Shown: positions 1 through 8,864, numbered from the stretch's first letter. The stretch is DNA of 64,000 nt from Acidobacteriaceae bacterium (GCA_025462885.1 JAOAPN010000006.1:186001-250000), one strand, 5' to 3'. The notes: generated by a model not told the origin, from the letters alone. Made by a program: numbers and translations.

Positions 1-1858
1 GCATGGCGCGGGCGGCGTTGAGAGTGGCGGTCTGGATGGCGGCCATCGGGGGAATGCCGGCCTGGACGTACAGCTCGAGTTCGCGGTCGAGGCCGTAGCC
101 GGGGAGGTTGGTGTCGCTGCCTGCGACAATGGGGATGCCTGCTTCGTAGAGGGCGCGGACGACCTTGCCATTGGTGTCCATGCGCTCGCGAAACTTGGTA
201 CCGTCCGCGGCGGGAACTCCGAGGGCACGGTACTTGGTGACGAGGGTGAAGGGGGCTGATTTAAGGCCGGGTTCGAAGGTATCGGGGTCGATGTCTTTGG
301 AGTGGCCGGCCATCTCGCCCCAGGCGTTGGTGGGGTCGATGACGATGTTGTGCTGTTTGAGGAGGGTGATGAGTTTTTTGGAGCGGTCGGATTGGAGATC
401 GACCGGGCCTACGCCGCCGTCGGGATTCATGGCTCGGATGACGAACTGAAGATGGTTAATCTGGTCCATGATGTTTTGATCTGGGCCGTCGGGGATGGCG
501 TCGAAGGCGTTGAGGGCGGCGGGGACGTGGCCGGTGACGGTCATGCCGCGTTTGTGGGCTTCGTCGGCGATGACTTTGACGATGTCCGGCTTGATCTGGG
601 TGTAGACCTTGATTTGCTCGAAGTGGGCGCTGGCGTAGAGATCGACGGCTTGGATCGCCTCAGCGGGGGTTTCGACGTCGACGCCGCCAAAGGCGAGGGG
701 GCCGCCGCTGTCGATAAGGCCGGCGAGGAGGAGGCGGGGGCCGAGGGCGTGTTGCTGGTCGATGCGGTCGCGGATGGTGGTGAGGAAGCCGAACTCGCCT
801 CCACAGTCGCGGGCAGTAGTGATGCCGGCGCTCAGGAGGGCGGGGCCGAACTCGATGCCGGAGTAGTGGAGATGCATCTCCCAGAGGCCGGGGAGGAGCG
901 ATTTGCCCTGAGCATGGATGATTCGGGTTCCGGTGGGGATGGGGGTGGAGGCTGCGGGTCCGGCGCTGACGATGCGGCCATCGCGAATCAGGACAGCGGA
1001 GTTCTCAATGGCGGGGACGCCGGTGCCGTCGATGAGGCGTGCGCCAACGATCGCGAAGGATCCGGTGGCGAGGGGCGGGACCTGGCGGTCGAGGTCGGCG
1101 AGATCGAGGACCTGCTGGCGGACTCCGCTGCGGAGAAGCTCGCTGGCGGCGGAGTCGTACTCGTCGAGGATCTCTTCCTGGGGGAGTCCTCCGGCAAAAG
1201 TCATGACGGCGGCGAGGCGGCCGTGGTCGTTCATCCAGAGGATCTCGCGGCCCCAGATCAGGTTCTGGACGGTGTAGCGAGTGAGGCGGACAGTGTGGCC
1301 GTCGATGCTAAAGGCTTCGTGGCCGACGAGGCGAATCTCCAGCGGCAGGGCCTGGCTGCTGACGCGGAGGATGGGCAGCCGCGCGGGCGAGTGGTGCAGC
1401 TTCCAGTAGCGCATCATCAACATCTGGGTAGGCGCGGGCATGGAGGCAAAGCCGACGAACGCGACGGTCGGCTTGGGGATAGTGCGTTCCGCGGCGGCTT
1501 CTTTAATGGTCGCGGTGCGGCCGTGGATGGTGGTGGATTGGGTCTCCGATGAGGCAGGAGCTCCGCTGTGCTGTTCCAGGGATATGGGTTCGAGCTGCGA
1601 GCCGAAGGTGAGGGTAGAGGTGCTGGTGCGCCTCATACCGCGGTCCGAGGTGGTGGAGATCGCAGTGAGGATGCGCTGGACGCGCTGCTCTTTTGGAGAG
1701 CCGGGGGTGGCTTCGGTGATCGAGTAGTCCTCGGTGCCGATGGTGTGGAGCAGGAGATGAATCTTGTAGGTACCGTGTTCGAGGACGCGCGGAGTGGGCT
1801 GGGCTGGCGCGATTTTGGGTAAGACAGACAGCAGGCAAAGCAGTGCGAATTTGCGCAT
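1..1858 (-). CDS. Secreted amidohydrolase-family metal-dependent hydrolase (3' end off the window)
   Basis: Read on the minus strand from ATG at 1858, the frame stays open to the window edge (619 codons), so the C-terminus is missing. The first 20 residues (MRKFALLCLLSVLPKIAPAQ) look like a Sec signal peptide, implying a periplasmic or exported enzyme. About residue 325 the amidohydrolase metal motif appears (LPGLWEMHLHYSG), followed by AGITTARDCGGE, a GHVPA segment and GSDTN near the end, the usual order in imidazolonepropionase-like hydrolases. The N-terminal 250 residues form a poorly conserved exported domain. The substrate cannot be told; many acidobacterial relatives are annotated as peptide or amide hydrolases. 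Family call is firm, specificity unknown. Confidence 0.85.
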   Translation of the reverse strand, partial: MRKFALLCLLSVLPKIAPAQPTPRVLEHGTYKIHLLLHTIGTEDYSITEATPGSPKEQRVQRILTAISTTSDRGMRRTSTSTLTFGSQLEPISLEQHSGAPASSETQSTTIHGRTATIKEAAAERTIPKPTVAFVGFASMPAPTQMLMMRYWKLHHSPARLPILRVSSQALPLEIRLVGHEAFSIDGHTVRLTRYTVQNLIWGREILWMNDHGRLAAVMTFAGGLPQEEILDEYDSAASELLRSGVRQQVLDLADLDRQVPPLATGSFAIVGARLIDGTGVPAIENSAVLIRDGRIVSAGPAASTPIPTGTRIIHAQGKSLLPGLWEMHLHYSGIEFGPALLSAGITTARDCGGEFGFLTTIRDRIDQQHALGPRLLLAGLIDSGGPLAFGGVDVETPAEAIQAVDLYASAHFEQIKVYTQIKPDIVKVIADEAHKRGMTVTGHVPAALNAFDAIPDGPDQNIMDQINHLQFVIRAMNPDGGVGPVDLQSDRSKKLITLLKQHNIVIDPTNAWGEMAGHSKDIDPDTFEPGLKSAPFTLVTKYRALGVPAADGTKFRERMDTNGKVVRALYEAGIPIVAGSDTNLPGYGLDRELELYVQAGIPPMAAIQTATLNAARAM

Positions 1859-1866
1859 GAGTTGGA

Positions 1867-1915
1867 GGCCTTTAGGCGTTCTCTTTGATCGTAATGGAGA
1901 GAGTGCCTAAAGGCC
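1867..1915. repeat. 11-bp perfect inverted repeat between receptor and amidohydrolase genes
   Basis: GGCCTTTAGGC at 1867-1877 is exactly complementary to GCCTAAAGGCC at 1905-1915, with a 27-nt loop. On the minus strand it lies after the receptor stop (1942) and ends 9 nt before the amidohydrolase ATG. There is no T-tract, so it is more likely a leader hairpin or operator for the amidohydrolase than a classical terminator. Confidence 0.5.
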
Positions 1916-1941
1916 GGCTGCGGGGCTGCATCTTAGAATTC

Positions 1942-4900
1942 TTAACGGCTTAGGCGGAGGGCCAGTTGAAGCACCCGTGGGTCGGTGGTGGTGCTGGTGA
2001 TGCTGCCGAAGGCGGTGGTGCCGAAGCTTCCGTTGGGTTGGCTGAACGCGGGAGTGTTGGTGACGTTGAAGAGTTCGGCGCGGAGTTCGAGGTTGGTGTG
2101 CTCGGTGAGGGCAGTGTGTTTTACCAGGGCGAGGTCAAGGTCGCGATAAGCGGGGCCGCGGACGGGATTGCGCGAGGCGTTGCCGATGTTGAAGCCGGCG
2201 GAGGCGAAGGCCCCGGTGTCGAAGAACCTTGCAGGGGTGCGCTGTTCTGCCGGCAGGGTGGGCGAGCGGACCAGGTTCGGGCGCTGCAGAACGAAGCCTC
2301 CGAAGGCGAGGTTGTTGGTGCCTTGCGTGATCGCGATGGGCATGCCGGATTGCATGGAGTAGATGACGTTGAAGTTCCAGCCTCCGAGGAGCGCGTTCAC
2401 TAGGAAGCCGGGGGCGGAGTTGCTGAAGGTCTTGCCGAAGATGCGTGGGTTGCGGGGATTGGTGAGCTGCCAGGTTCCGCTGGTGGCGAGCACGTTGGGG
2501 ACGTCGCCGGTCGAGGAGTCGCGTTCGAGGTAGGGGCGGAAGCTGTCGGCGGCGGTGAGCGACGAAGAGTTGGGGCTGGAGAGAACGGTGGAGGAGAAGA
2601 CGGAGGAGGCGTCGTCGATCAGCTTGGAGTGGGTGTAGCTGAGAAGGAGCGAGACGCCGTGGTTGAGGCGCTGCTCCAGCTTGGCCTCGAAGGCGTTGTA
2701 GTTGGTGGTGCCGGTGTTGTTGCGGTAGGCTGCGATGTTCTGGAAGCGGGGGTAGGGTTTGAGGGACTGGGCGAGAGTGATGGTCTTGCCGCCGATGGGG
2801 CTGGAGGCAGGGATTTGACCGAAGTAAGGGTTCGTGACGGGAGCCTGCAGAGCAGTCGCGCCGAGAGCCAGTTGCGCGGAGGTGAGCTGATTGAGGTTCT
2901 GGTCGGGGATGCCGACGTGGACGATGTGTGAGCCGACGTAGGCGACATCGAGCGAAAGGTTCTGGGTGATGGCGCGCTGGAAGGCGACGTTCCACTGCTG
3001 GACGTAGCCGGAGCCGAGGTTGCGGTTGGCGGTGTAGACGGACTGGCCGAGTCCGGCGTCGGGCGTCAGGGCGATGGGGGAGACGGTGGGTCCGGAGGAG
3101 AGGGCGAAGGCGGAGTTGACGCTGTCCTGGGTCTTCTGCGAGACGTTCTGGATGAAGGGGAACTGCGGGGTGGTGAAGGGAGTGGTGATGCCGGACTGGT
3201 CGATGAAGACGATGCCGAAGCCGCCACGAACCACGGTGCGCGGGGTGATGCCGTAGGTGAAGCCGATGCGGGGCGCGACATTGGTGTAGTGCAGAGTGCG
3301 GGCGGAGCGGGAGAATCCGTCGCGGCCGAGGTACTGAAGCTGCTGCGTGGCGAGATTGAAGACCGCACCCTGGTCGGTTGCCTCGGTGGAGGGGTGGTGC
3401 AGGGTGTAGCGTGCCCCGAGGTTGAGGGTGAGGTTCGGAAGCAGCTTCCAGTCGTCCTGCAGGAAGTACTCTTCTATGTGGTCGCGGGGGCGGATCTTGC
3501 TGGACTGCAGATCGATCTGGAAGGTGTCGACCTGGCCGAGGAGGAAGCTGGCAAGTGCGCTGCCGGTATTGGTCACTCCCTGCTGATTGGTGCCGGTGGT
3601 GGTGAAGGCGAAGAAGCCGGTGGGGTTGGGCGGAGCGACGGCGTTGAGCTGATATATGCGGAAATCGACGCCGAACTTGATGGTGTGGCGGCCCGAGGTA
3701 ATGGTAAAGGTGTCGACGAGCTGGGAGACGGCGGTCTGGTACTGCGAGAAAGTTCCAGCCGAGGGGCCTAGCTGTTGCAGGCCGGTAATCGTGACGAGGG
3801 GGAGGGCGTTGTTGAAGGCGGCGTTGGTGGGAATGCCGGGGATGCCAAGAGCGGCGGAGGCGGTGTCGCCGAGGGTGGCGCCGTTGATGGTATTTCCGCG
3901 CCGGGTGTAGCCGAGGCGGAGATCGTTGAGCATCCGGGTGCCTAAGGTGTGGGTCTCGCCGAGGACGGCCTGCTGACCGAGAACGTTGGAGAGGCCGGCT
4001 ACGTTGCCGGCTCCGATGATGGAGCCGGTGATGGCGCCGCTGCCGTCGGGAAGCGGCGAGACGGGCTGCTCGACGTCGTTGAAGTAGGAGTAGCGGACGA
4101 AGGCGCGGTCGTGCTGGTGGAGAGCGAGGTCGAAACGGACGTCGAACTGGGACTGGTGGTCGGAGTCGTTGGCGGTGCGGGTGTAATTGTTGGCGGTGGC
4201 CACGGTGTCGGTGGGGATGGGGAAGCGGTTGAGCAGGGCGACGGCGGCGGGGTCAAGGGGCTTGTTGATGGTGTTGTTGGGGAACTGCTGGCGGACGTAG
4301 CGAGTGCCGTTGAAGACGGTGGTGCTGGGATCGTAGATGGCGGTGCTGCCGAAACTTCCGCGGCGCTGGGCGAGGGTGGGGACGGTGGAGATGCGGGTGA
4401 TTCCGGCGAGGAAGCGCTGGCCCTGGAATCCGCCAAAGAAGAAAAGCTTGTCTTTAAGTATCGGCGCACCGAGGGTACCGCCGTACTGGTTGCGACGGTA
4501 CTCGGGCTTGGGGGTGGGGGCGCGGGAGAAGTAGTTGCGGGCGTTGAGATTTTCGTTGCGGAAGAAGTCGTAGATGCTGCCGTGGATCTGGTTGGAACCG
4601 GAGCGGGTGGAGAGGTTGACGACGCCACCGTTGAAGCGTCCGAACTCGGCGGGGACGTTGTCGGCTTCGATGGTGAACTCGCGGATGTTGTCGATGATGG
4701 GGAAGAAGGCGATCTGACCAGGCTCGGGCTGGAGGGCGGAGATGCCGTCGAAGAGATACTCATTGGTGCGCGGGCGGCCACCGTTGATGCGGGGCAGGAC
4801 GGTTCCGGGGGGCAGCGCTACACCGGGGGCGAGTGCGGCGAGTTGGACGAAGTTGCGTCCGTTGAGCGGGATCGCGGCGATGGTGGTCGAGGGGATCGAT

Positions 4901-5298
4901 GTCTGGATGCTGCTGGTCTCGGATTGCAGGAGCGGGGCATCGGCGGTGACGTTGATGGTCTGGTTGTCGGAGCCGACGGTCAGGCTGAGGTCGAGCGCAA
5001 CAGTATTGCCGGTGGTGAGGGTGACGCCGTCGCGGATGAGGCGCGCGAAGCCGGGGGCGGTGACCTCGATGCGGTAGCGGCCGGGTTGGAGTGCGGGGAG
5101 CGCGTAGGTTCCGTCGGCGGAGCTTTGCGTGGTGCGCGCGGCTGACGTTGCTGTTTCAGTAGCGGTGATCTGAGCCGCGGAGATGGGGGCCTGGGAGGGA
5201 TCGGTGATGCGGCCTTTGAGGTCAGTCGAGATCTGGGCGTGCAGAGTTGCGGCTACGAGCAGCAGTGAAGCGAGGAGGGATTTGCGAGGCAGGGACAC
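1942..5298 (-). CDS. TonB-dependent receptor, Oar/CarboxypepD-regulatory type
   Basis: An outer-membrane receptor of 1118 aa. Residues 1-21 are a signal peptide ending LHAQ. Residues about 25-110 form a carboxypeptidase-regulatory-like beta-sandwich (KGRITDPSQAPISAAQ, then DGTYALPALQPGRYRIEV). A plug follows (TINVTADAPLLQ, IPLNGRNFVQLAALAPG, NEYLFDGIS), then a long aromatic-rich barrel ending in LQLALRLSR. This architecture is typical of the large acidobacterial receptors thought to import oligosaccharides or other bulky substrates; the substrate is not evident. It has its own AT-rich upstream region (5340-5410) and is followed by the leader hairpin of the amidohydrolase gene, so the two may be co-transcribed. 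Confidence 0.93.
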   Translation of the reverse strand: MSLPRKSLLASLLLVAATLHAQISTDLKGRITDPSQAPISAAQITATETATSAARTTQSSADGTYALPALQPGRYRIEVTAPGFARLIRDGVTLTTGNTVALDLSLTVGSDNQTINVTADAPLLQSETSSIQTSIPSTTIAAIPLNGRNFVQLAALAPGVALPPGTVLPRINGGRPRTNEYLFDGISALQPEPGQIAFFPIIDNIREFTIEADNVPAEFGRFNGGVVNLSTRSGSNQIHGSIYDFFRNENLNARNYFSRAPTPKPEYRRNQYGGTLGAPILKDKLFFFGGFQGQRFLAGITRISTVPTLAQRRGSFGSTAIYDPSTTVFNGTRYVRQQFPNNTINKPLDPAAVALLNRFPIPTDTVATANNYTRTANDSDHQSQFDVRFDLALHQHDRAFVRYSYFNDVEQPVSPLPDGSGAITGSIIGAGNVAGLSNVLGQQAVLGETHTLGTRMLNDLRLGYTRRGNTINGATLGDTASAALGIPGIPTNAAFNNALPLVTITGLQQLGPSAGTFSQYQTAVSQLVDTFTITSGRHTIKFGVDFRIYQLNAVAPPNPTGFFAFTTTGTNQQGVTNTGSALASFLLGQVDTFQIDLQSSKIRPRDHIEEYFLQDDWKLLPNLTLNLGARYTLHHPSTEATDQGAVFNLATQQLQYLGRDGFSRSARTLHYTNVAPRIGFTYGITPRTVVRGGFGIVFIDQSGITTPFTTPQFPFIQNVSQKTQDSVNSAFALSSGPTVSPIALTPDAGLGQSVYTANRNLGSGYVQQWNVAFQRAITQNLSLDVAYVGSHIVHVGIPDQNLNQLTSAQLALGATALQAPVTNPYFGQIPASSPIGGKTITLAQSLKPYPRFQNIAAYRNNTGTTNYNAFEAKLEQRLNHGVSLLLSYTHSKLIDDASSVFSSTVLSSPNSSSLTAADSFRPYLERDSSTGDVPNVLATSGTWQLTNPRNPRIFGKTFSNSAPGFLVNALLGGWNFNVIYSMQSGMPIAITQGTNNLAFGGFVLQRPNLVRSPTLPAEQRTPARFFDTGAFASAGFNIGNASRNPVRGPAYRDLDLALVKHTALTEHTNLELRAELFNVTNTPAFSQPNGSFGTTAFGSITSTTTDPRVLQLALRLSR

Positions 5299-5373
5299 GG
5301 ATTCTCCAGGGGTAGGGTTTGGAGTTGGATGCGGAGTGATGGGATTCGGTTACGGTGGGCACTGGTTAATAAT

Positions 5374-5389
5374 AACGAATTTACTCGTT
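5374..5389. promoter_or_regulatory. Inverted repeat in AT-rich leader of the TonB receptor
   Basis: AACGA at 5374-5378 and TCGTT at 5385-5389 form a short inverted repeat in the only AT-rich stretch (about 5360-5410) upstream of the receptor start at 5298. The place fits a promoter or operator. Nothing in the sequence identifies the regulator. The rest of 5299-5536 shows no gene; 5460-5515 carries a diverged piece resembling common intergenic repeats (CTTCGCTTCGAGGTGACGA). Confidence 0.3.
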
Positions 5390-5536
5390 TTGATTCGTAT
5401 TGTTCTTTTGTGAAGACGGATCGTTCCGGCGCGGTTCTGAATGGGGAATGGAGCGGGTGCAGTCGCAGGTTCCTCTGCTTCGCTTCGAGGTGACGAGCAA
5501 AGTGCAGGAAATTAAGGGCTGCTGCGGGGATGGGGC

Positions 5537-5953
5537 TTAGACGAGTTCGATCATAACGTCGGTGGATTTGACCAGCGCTGCGGCGGTGTCTCCGCGTTTG
5601 AGCTGCATCTCGCGGACGGCGTCGGAGGTGATGATCGAGGTGATGCGCTGGTCGCCGATGGCAACGACGACTTTGGCCATCAGGCCGTCGATCTTGATCT
5701 CAATCACTTTGCCTACAAGTTGGTTGCGGCCACTTACCTTGCGGTAACGCTCGCGGGAGCGAACGGGTGCGGCTTCTTCCTCGCGCTTGAGGAAAGGCTT
5801 GAGCGTGGACGCGGCGATGCGGTGATGGCCACCGGGGGTGGGAAGGGTGGAGATCTTGCCGGAGAGAATCCACTGCTTGATGGTCGGGTAGCTGATGTTC
5901 AGCATGCCGGCGGCTTCGCGGGGGGTGAGGAGCGATTGAGTGCGGGGGGCCAT
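5537..5953 (-). CDS. ModE-like regulator: excisionase-type HTH plus TOBE/Mop domain
   Basis: 138 aa. Residues 8-55 form a MerR/excisionase-type helix-turn-helix (LLTPREAAGMLNISYPTIKQ, then PGGHHRI and a basic wing). Residues 72-138 match a single TOBE/Mop molybdate-binding domain (SGRNQLVGKVIEIKIDGLMA, ending KSTDVMIELV). Proteins with this two-domain layout bind molybdate or tungstate oxyanions and DNA. The next gene on the strand side is a YeiH-type transporter, separated by a long-form copy of the intergenic repeat. Molybdoenzyme-related genes elsewhere in the window (FmdE-like, formate dehydrogenase, moaA) are plausible targets, but no operator was identified. Confidence 0.85.
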   Translation of the reverse strand: MAPRTQSLLTPREAAGMLNISYPTIKQWILSGKISTLPTPGGHHRIAASTLKPFLKREEEAAPVRSRERYRKVSGRNQLVGKVIEIKIDGLMAKVVVAIGDQRITSIITSDAVREMQLKRGDTAAALVKSTDVMIELV

Positions 5954-5981
5954 GGTTTCATTCCTCGACAGGGTATTGCTG

Positions 5982-6110
5982 AAGCAAGGTAACGGCCAAG
6001 CGCCCTAACGCCGGGCGGGCACCACGGGGCCTTCGGCAGGACCTTCGTGGGGTGTTGGACGCTTCGCGTGAGGGAACCGACTTTATAGCGAGGGGGAAAT
6101 CCCTCTACTA
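5982..6110 (-). repeat. Intergenic repeat family 1, copy A (long form)
   Basis: On the minus strand this copy begins at the TAG stop of the YeiH gene (6110-6108) and runs TAG-AGGGATTTCCCCC, then the core hairpin ACGCGAAGCGT (6060-6070), the long-form insert with CCACG/CGTGG arms (6021-6050), and the GCCCGGCGTTAGGGC block (6003-6017). It fills the whole gap between the transporter and the HTH/TOBE gene. Related copies lie at 22727, 35246, 46012, 47851 and 62922. Confidence 0.85.
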
Positions 6111-7271
6111 GAGATGGTATATGTGGTCGGCACCGAGGATCAGAGCGAGAGTGATGACGGCGATGGCGATCTCACCGAGGGCGCTGACGATGAACGGGCG
6201 CGCACCTTGTTTGAAGAGGCTGGAGAGGTCGGTGCGGAGGCCGACTCCGGCGAAGGTGAGGAGGAAGGCCCAGCGGCTGAGGTTGCCGAGGGTGGTGAGC
6301 TGGGCCTTGGTGAAGCCCAGTGCCGCGATCTGGGGGGTGGTGGAGGCTCCGAGGGTCGCGAGGAGGGAGATGAAGAGGAAGCCGAGGACGAACTTGGGGA
6401 ACTTGTCCCAGAGGAAGGCGGCTTTGTTCTGGAGTTGGGTCTGGGTGGCGGCGTTGGCGAGTCCCTTGCGTGCCCACTGGACGGCGTAGGCGAGGACGAC
6501 GAAGCCGATGAGAGCGTTGCGGCAGGTCTTGGCGAGGACGGCGTACTTGCCCGCGGCATCGGAGTAGAGGGCTCCGGCGGCGGTGGCTTCGGCGGTGTTA
6601 TCGACGGCGAGTCCGGCCCATAGTCCGTAGGCGTGGTCAGACATATGGAGAGCGTGGCCGATGAGCGGGAAGGCGAAGAGAGAGATGGCTCCGAGAGCCA
6701 GAATGGCGGCGATGGCGGTCGAAGAGTCTTCTTCGTCGGCGTCGATGGCTCCCTGCGTGGCGATGATGGCGGAGACGCCGCAGATGCTGGAGCCAACGGC
6801 GAGCAGGGTGGTGAGGGCCGGGTTCAGATGGAAGGCGCGCCCCAGCCAGGTCATGAAGGCGATGGAGAGGACGATGGCGACGAAGACCAGGATCAGGGAG
6901 ATGCCGCCGAGTTTAAGGATGTCTCCAAGGATGAAGCGGGCGCCGAGCAGGATGATGCCGGCCTTGAGCCAGAAGTCGTAGGTCGCGACACCGGGACGGA
7001 AGATGCGGGGGAGCCCAACCGTGTTGGCGATGAGGATGCCGAAGAGGATTGCCCAGAGGACGTACTCAATGTTGGGGAAGGTGATGTGGTGGGCTTTGGT
7101 GTAGGTGTTGATGGCGTGTTCGACGAACTTGCCGGCGTAGCCGACGACGGCGAGGAGAGCAATGCCGGGGAGCAGGCCGAGGAAGCTGGAGCGCTCGGCA
7201 GGAGCTTTGCCGGGGCCTTGCGGGGGATAATCGGCTCGGAGGTCGGGAAGTTCGGTGGCGGGATTCGGCAT
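6108..7271 (-). CDS. YeiH/PSE-family putative sulfate exporter (UPF0324)
   Basis: 387-aa integral membrane protein. A polar N-terminus of about 28 residues precedes roughly ten hydrophobic segments. Family hallmarks include NTVGLPRIFRPGVATYDFWL, KAGIILLGARFILGDILKLG, GSSICGVSAIIATQGAIDAD and GLAVDNTAEATAAGALYSD. The YeiH family is annotated as putative sulfate or sulfonate exporters; transport direction and substrate are largely inferred in the literature. A 35-aa membrane ORF lies 56 bp upstream in the same direction and probably shares its transcript. Its stop codon coincides with the start of intergenic repeat copy A. Confidence 0.93.
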   Translation of the reverse strand: MPNPATELPDLRADYPPQGPGKAPAERSSFLGLLPGIALLAVVGYAGKFVEHAINTYTKAHHITFPNIEYVLWAILFGILIANTVGLPRIFRPGVATYDFWLKAGIILLGARFILGDILKLGGISLILVFVAIVLSIAFMTWLGRAFHLNPALTTLLAVGSSICGVSAIIATQGAIDADEEDSSTAIAAILALGAISLFAFPLIGHALHMSDHAYGLWAGLAVDNTAEATAAGALYSDAAGKYAVLAKTCRNALIGFVVLAYAVQWARKGLANAATQTQLQNKAAFLWDKFPKFVLGFLFISLLATLGASTTPQIAALGFTKAQLTTLGNLSRWAFLLTFAGVGLRTDLSSLFKQGARPFIVSALGEIAIAVITLALILGADHIYHL

Positions 7272-7327
7272 GGGTTCCTCGGCTTGGCGTTTAGTTCTCA
7301 GGTGTCAGTTCAGGTGCTGGATTTGGC

Positions 7328-7435
7328 TTACCAGGGAACGGATTTGAGGAGACCAAGGCGGGCAACAAGGGCGAGGGCCAGCGAGAGGACGACGGCCCAG
7401 ATGTCGGTGGAGATGCGGCGGGTAGCGGGGGGCAT
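7328..7435 (-). CDS. Small single-span membrane protein upstream of the YeiH transporter
   Basis: A 35-aa ORF (MPPATRRISTDIWAVVLS... ending LLKSVPW) with a Shine-Dalgarno GGAG about 7 nt before the ATG at 7435. A basic N-terminus is followed by one hydrophobic helix, predicting an inner-membrane peptide with its N-terminus inside. It precedes the transporter gene by 56 bp on the same strand, so a role as a small transporter subunit or modulator is an inference from position. I do not recognise a family. It is too short for usual gene calling; the SD, the clean helix and the operon position are the reasons to accept it. Confidence 0.5.
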   Translation of the reverse strand: MPPATRRISTDIWAVVLSLALALVARLGLLKSVPW

Positions 7436-7677
7436 AGAAGTCTCCTGATGCAGTTAGGGTGAGGCGGGCGTTTTGAAGCGATGATTCCAGAGGGGTTGCC
7501 AGGGGTGCGGCGAAATGGACGCTCTTCGCTAAGGACAACAGCGGCGGAGGATCATGCGGTGCTTCGACTCGGGCTGGAGGAGGACCTGCATGGTGCCGCC
7601 TAGTTTACAGGATGGATTTGAACTTCAGTGGCGAACAACACGGCAGCGGCAGGAAGTTGCGCGCAACGGATGAAATG

Positions 7678-7691
7678 AATGAGTGTTCATT
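7678..7691. promoter_or_regulatory. TetR-type palindrome upstream of the secreted 114-aa protein
   Basis: AATGA-GTGT-TCATT lies 50 bp before the ATG at 7741. The half-site resembles the second palindrome at 51746-51759 (TGAATGATCATTCA). Such sites are typical of TetR/AcrR repressors, but no TetR gene is in the window. The rest of 7436-7740 (305 bp) shows no convincing gene. Confidence 0.35.
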
Positions 7692-7740
7692 ACTGTGTGG
7701 CCGGTATTAGAAAGAAGTAAAACCGGTCCGGGAGGTAGTT

Positions 7741-8085
7741 ATGACGAGCACAAACGTAAAGGTGACGAAGCTGTTTGCGAAGGTGATGACGGTTGGTTTG
7801 CTGGCAGGAGCGTTTGTGATGGCGGCGCCGCAGAAGGCTCAGGCCCAGGGGTTCGCGGTCGGGGTGCAGATTGGATATCCGCACTACGACTATTCTCGTC
7901 GTGACTACTATGAGCATGAGCGTTTCGAGCGTGAACGGCGCGAGGCCTTTGCCCGTCAACAGGCGTATGAGCGCCAGCAGGCGTTCCTGCGGCATGAGGC
8001 CTGGGAACATCGCGGACGCGGTTGGGACCATGACCGCGACGATCGTTTCCGTGGCGGCGACCGGGATGACTATCGCGGGCGGTAA
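7741..8085 (+). CDS. Small exported Arg/Tyr/His-rich protein
   Basis: 114 aa with a clear signal peptide (VGLLAGAFVMAAPQKAQAQG, cleavage near residue 36). The mature part is short and highly charged, rich in Arg, Glu, Tyr and His (YDYSRRDYYEHERFERERRE, then repeated QQAYERQQAF and a DHDRDDRFRGGDRDDYRGR tail). A strong SD (GGGAGGT) precedes the ATG by 5 nt. Similar exported Arg/Asp-rich proteins occur widely in acidobacteria without known function; envelope or surface association is a guess. It stands alone, with a hairpin after it shared with the convergent FmdE-like gene. Confidence 0.75.
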   Translation: MTSTNVKVTKLFAKVMTVGLLAGAFVMAAPQKAQAQGFAVGVQIGYPHYDYSRRDYYEHERFERERREAFARQQAYERQQAFLRHEAWEHRGRGWDHDRDDRFRGGDRDDYRGR

Positions 8086-8133
8086 CGCGACAGGCCGATA
8101 GCAGTATTCATCCGGCTCCATAACGAGGTTCGG

Positions 8134-8165
8134 GAAGCCGGGCCGGTTCATTCCGGGTCGGCTTC
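8134..8165. terminator. Hairpin between convergent genes
   Basis: GAAGCCG at 8134-8140 pairs with CGGCTTC at 8159-8165, with an inner GGCCGG/CCGG pairing. It lies between the plus gene ending at 8085 and the minus gene ending at 8187, where a shared terminator would be expected. The T-tract is weak (GCTGTTTCTGG). Confidence 0.45.
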
Positions 8166-8186
8166 GCTGTTTCTGGTTGAGATAAA

Positions 8187-8864
8187 TCAGGACAGGGGTT
8201 GGTAGTAGCGGGATTCGGGATGGGCGCAGCCCTGGCAGAGGGTGGTGGATGGGCCATCGGGAAACTCGAGAATTACTTCGCGGTCGTAGTTGATGCCTTC
8301 GCCGCATTGCTCGCAGGCGATACGGGCGGATTTGTAGCCGGGCATCTCGCGGGGGTGGAGGGGAACCTGCACCCATTGCTCGGAGAAGAGATCGGCGTCG
8401 GGAAGCTCTCGGTAGGCGAGCATCTGCTGTTGATTCTTGTCTTCGATGTGAGGGTAGAGTTCGCGGGCGCGGGCTTTGGAGGATTCGCGGGCAGCGACGC
8501 GGATGGCTTTGTAGGTCGGGGTGTTGTTGGTGGGCTCGAGCGGCGAGGCGAGATCGATGAAGGTGGCGGCCATCTTGCCCCAGTCGCGGAACTTGAGGGC
8601 GCGTTTGCCAAGGCGGCAGCCGGTGACGACGGCGATAGCATCGGTGGCGCAGCGGTCGATCTCGACGACAGTGACGAGGCGCTTGCGGTCTTTGGGAGAG
8701 AGGCGGCCGCGCGGATCTTCGACGCCGAGACGGTGGCAGGCGAGCAGCGCCATGCGGACGCCGAGGATCTGACCGGCGCAGAGATGGCCGTGGGCCACTT
8801 CCGCTTCCTTGAGGAGCGTTTCGAAGTCGAGGGGTGCGGAAGGTACGGCAGCGGGGGAGGCCAT
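8187..8864 (-). CDS. FmdE-family protein with C-terminal zinc ribbon
   Basis: 225 aa starting at ATG 8864; the open frame extends upstream to 9161 but that part is a shadow of the chemoreceptor gene. Residues 20-90 carry the FmdE core: AEVAHGHLCAGQILGVRMAL and DRCATDAIAVVTGCRLGKRA, with conserved His/Cys metal ligands. The C-terminus (from about residue 180) is a zinc-ribbon, CEQCGEGINYDREV and CQGCAHPESRYY. FmdE proteins were named from a methanogen formylmethanofuran dehydrogenase operon and are linked by context to molybdenum enzymes; in bacteria their role is unresolved. A cytoplasmic metal-binding or Mo-enzyme maturation role is inferred. Confidence 0.85.
   Translation of the reverse strand: MASPAAVPSAPLDFETLLKEAEVAHGHLCAGQILGVRMALLACHRLGVEDPRGRLSPKDRKRLVTVVEIDRCATDAIAVVTGCRLGKRALKFRDWGKMAATFIDLASPLEPTNNTPTYKAIRVAARESSKARARELYPHIEDKNQQQMLAYRELPDADLFSEQWVQVPLHPREMPGYKSARIACEQCGEGINYDREVILEFPDGPSTTLCQGCAHPESRYYQPLS

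Noticed and set aside
302-1552. Long plus-strand open frame of 416 codons
   Set aside because: It is antisense to the amidohydrolase and made of Gly/Asp/Val-rich low-complexity sequence produced by the GC-rich codon pattern of the real minus-strand gene.
3949-5145. Plus-strand open frame of 398 codons inside the first TonB receptor
   Set aside because: Antisense shadow with Val/Gly/Glu-rich composition and no domain; the receptor on minus is clear.
7305-7538. Minus-strand frame of 77 codons covering the small membrane ORF in another frame
   Set aside because: It has no SD or recognisable composition; the 35-aa ORF inside it in a different frame does.
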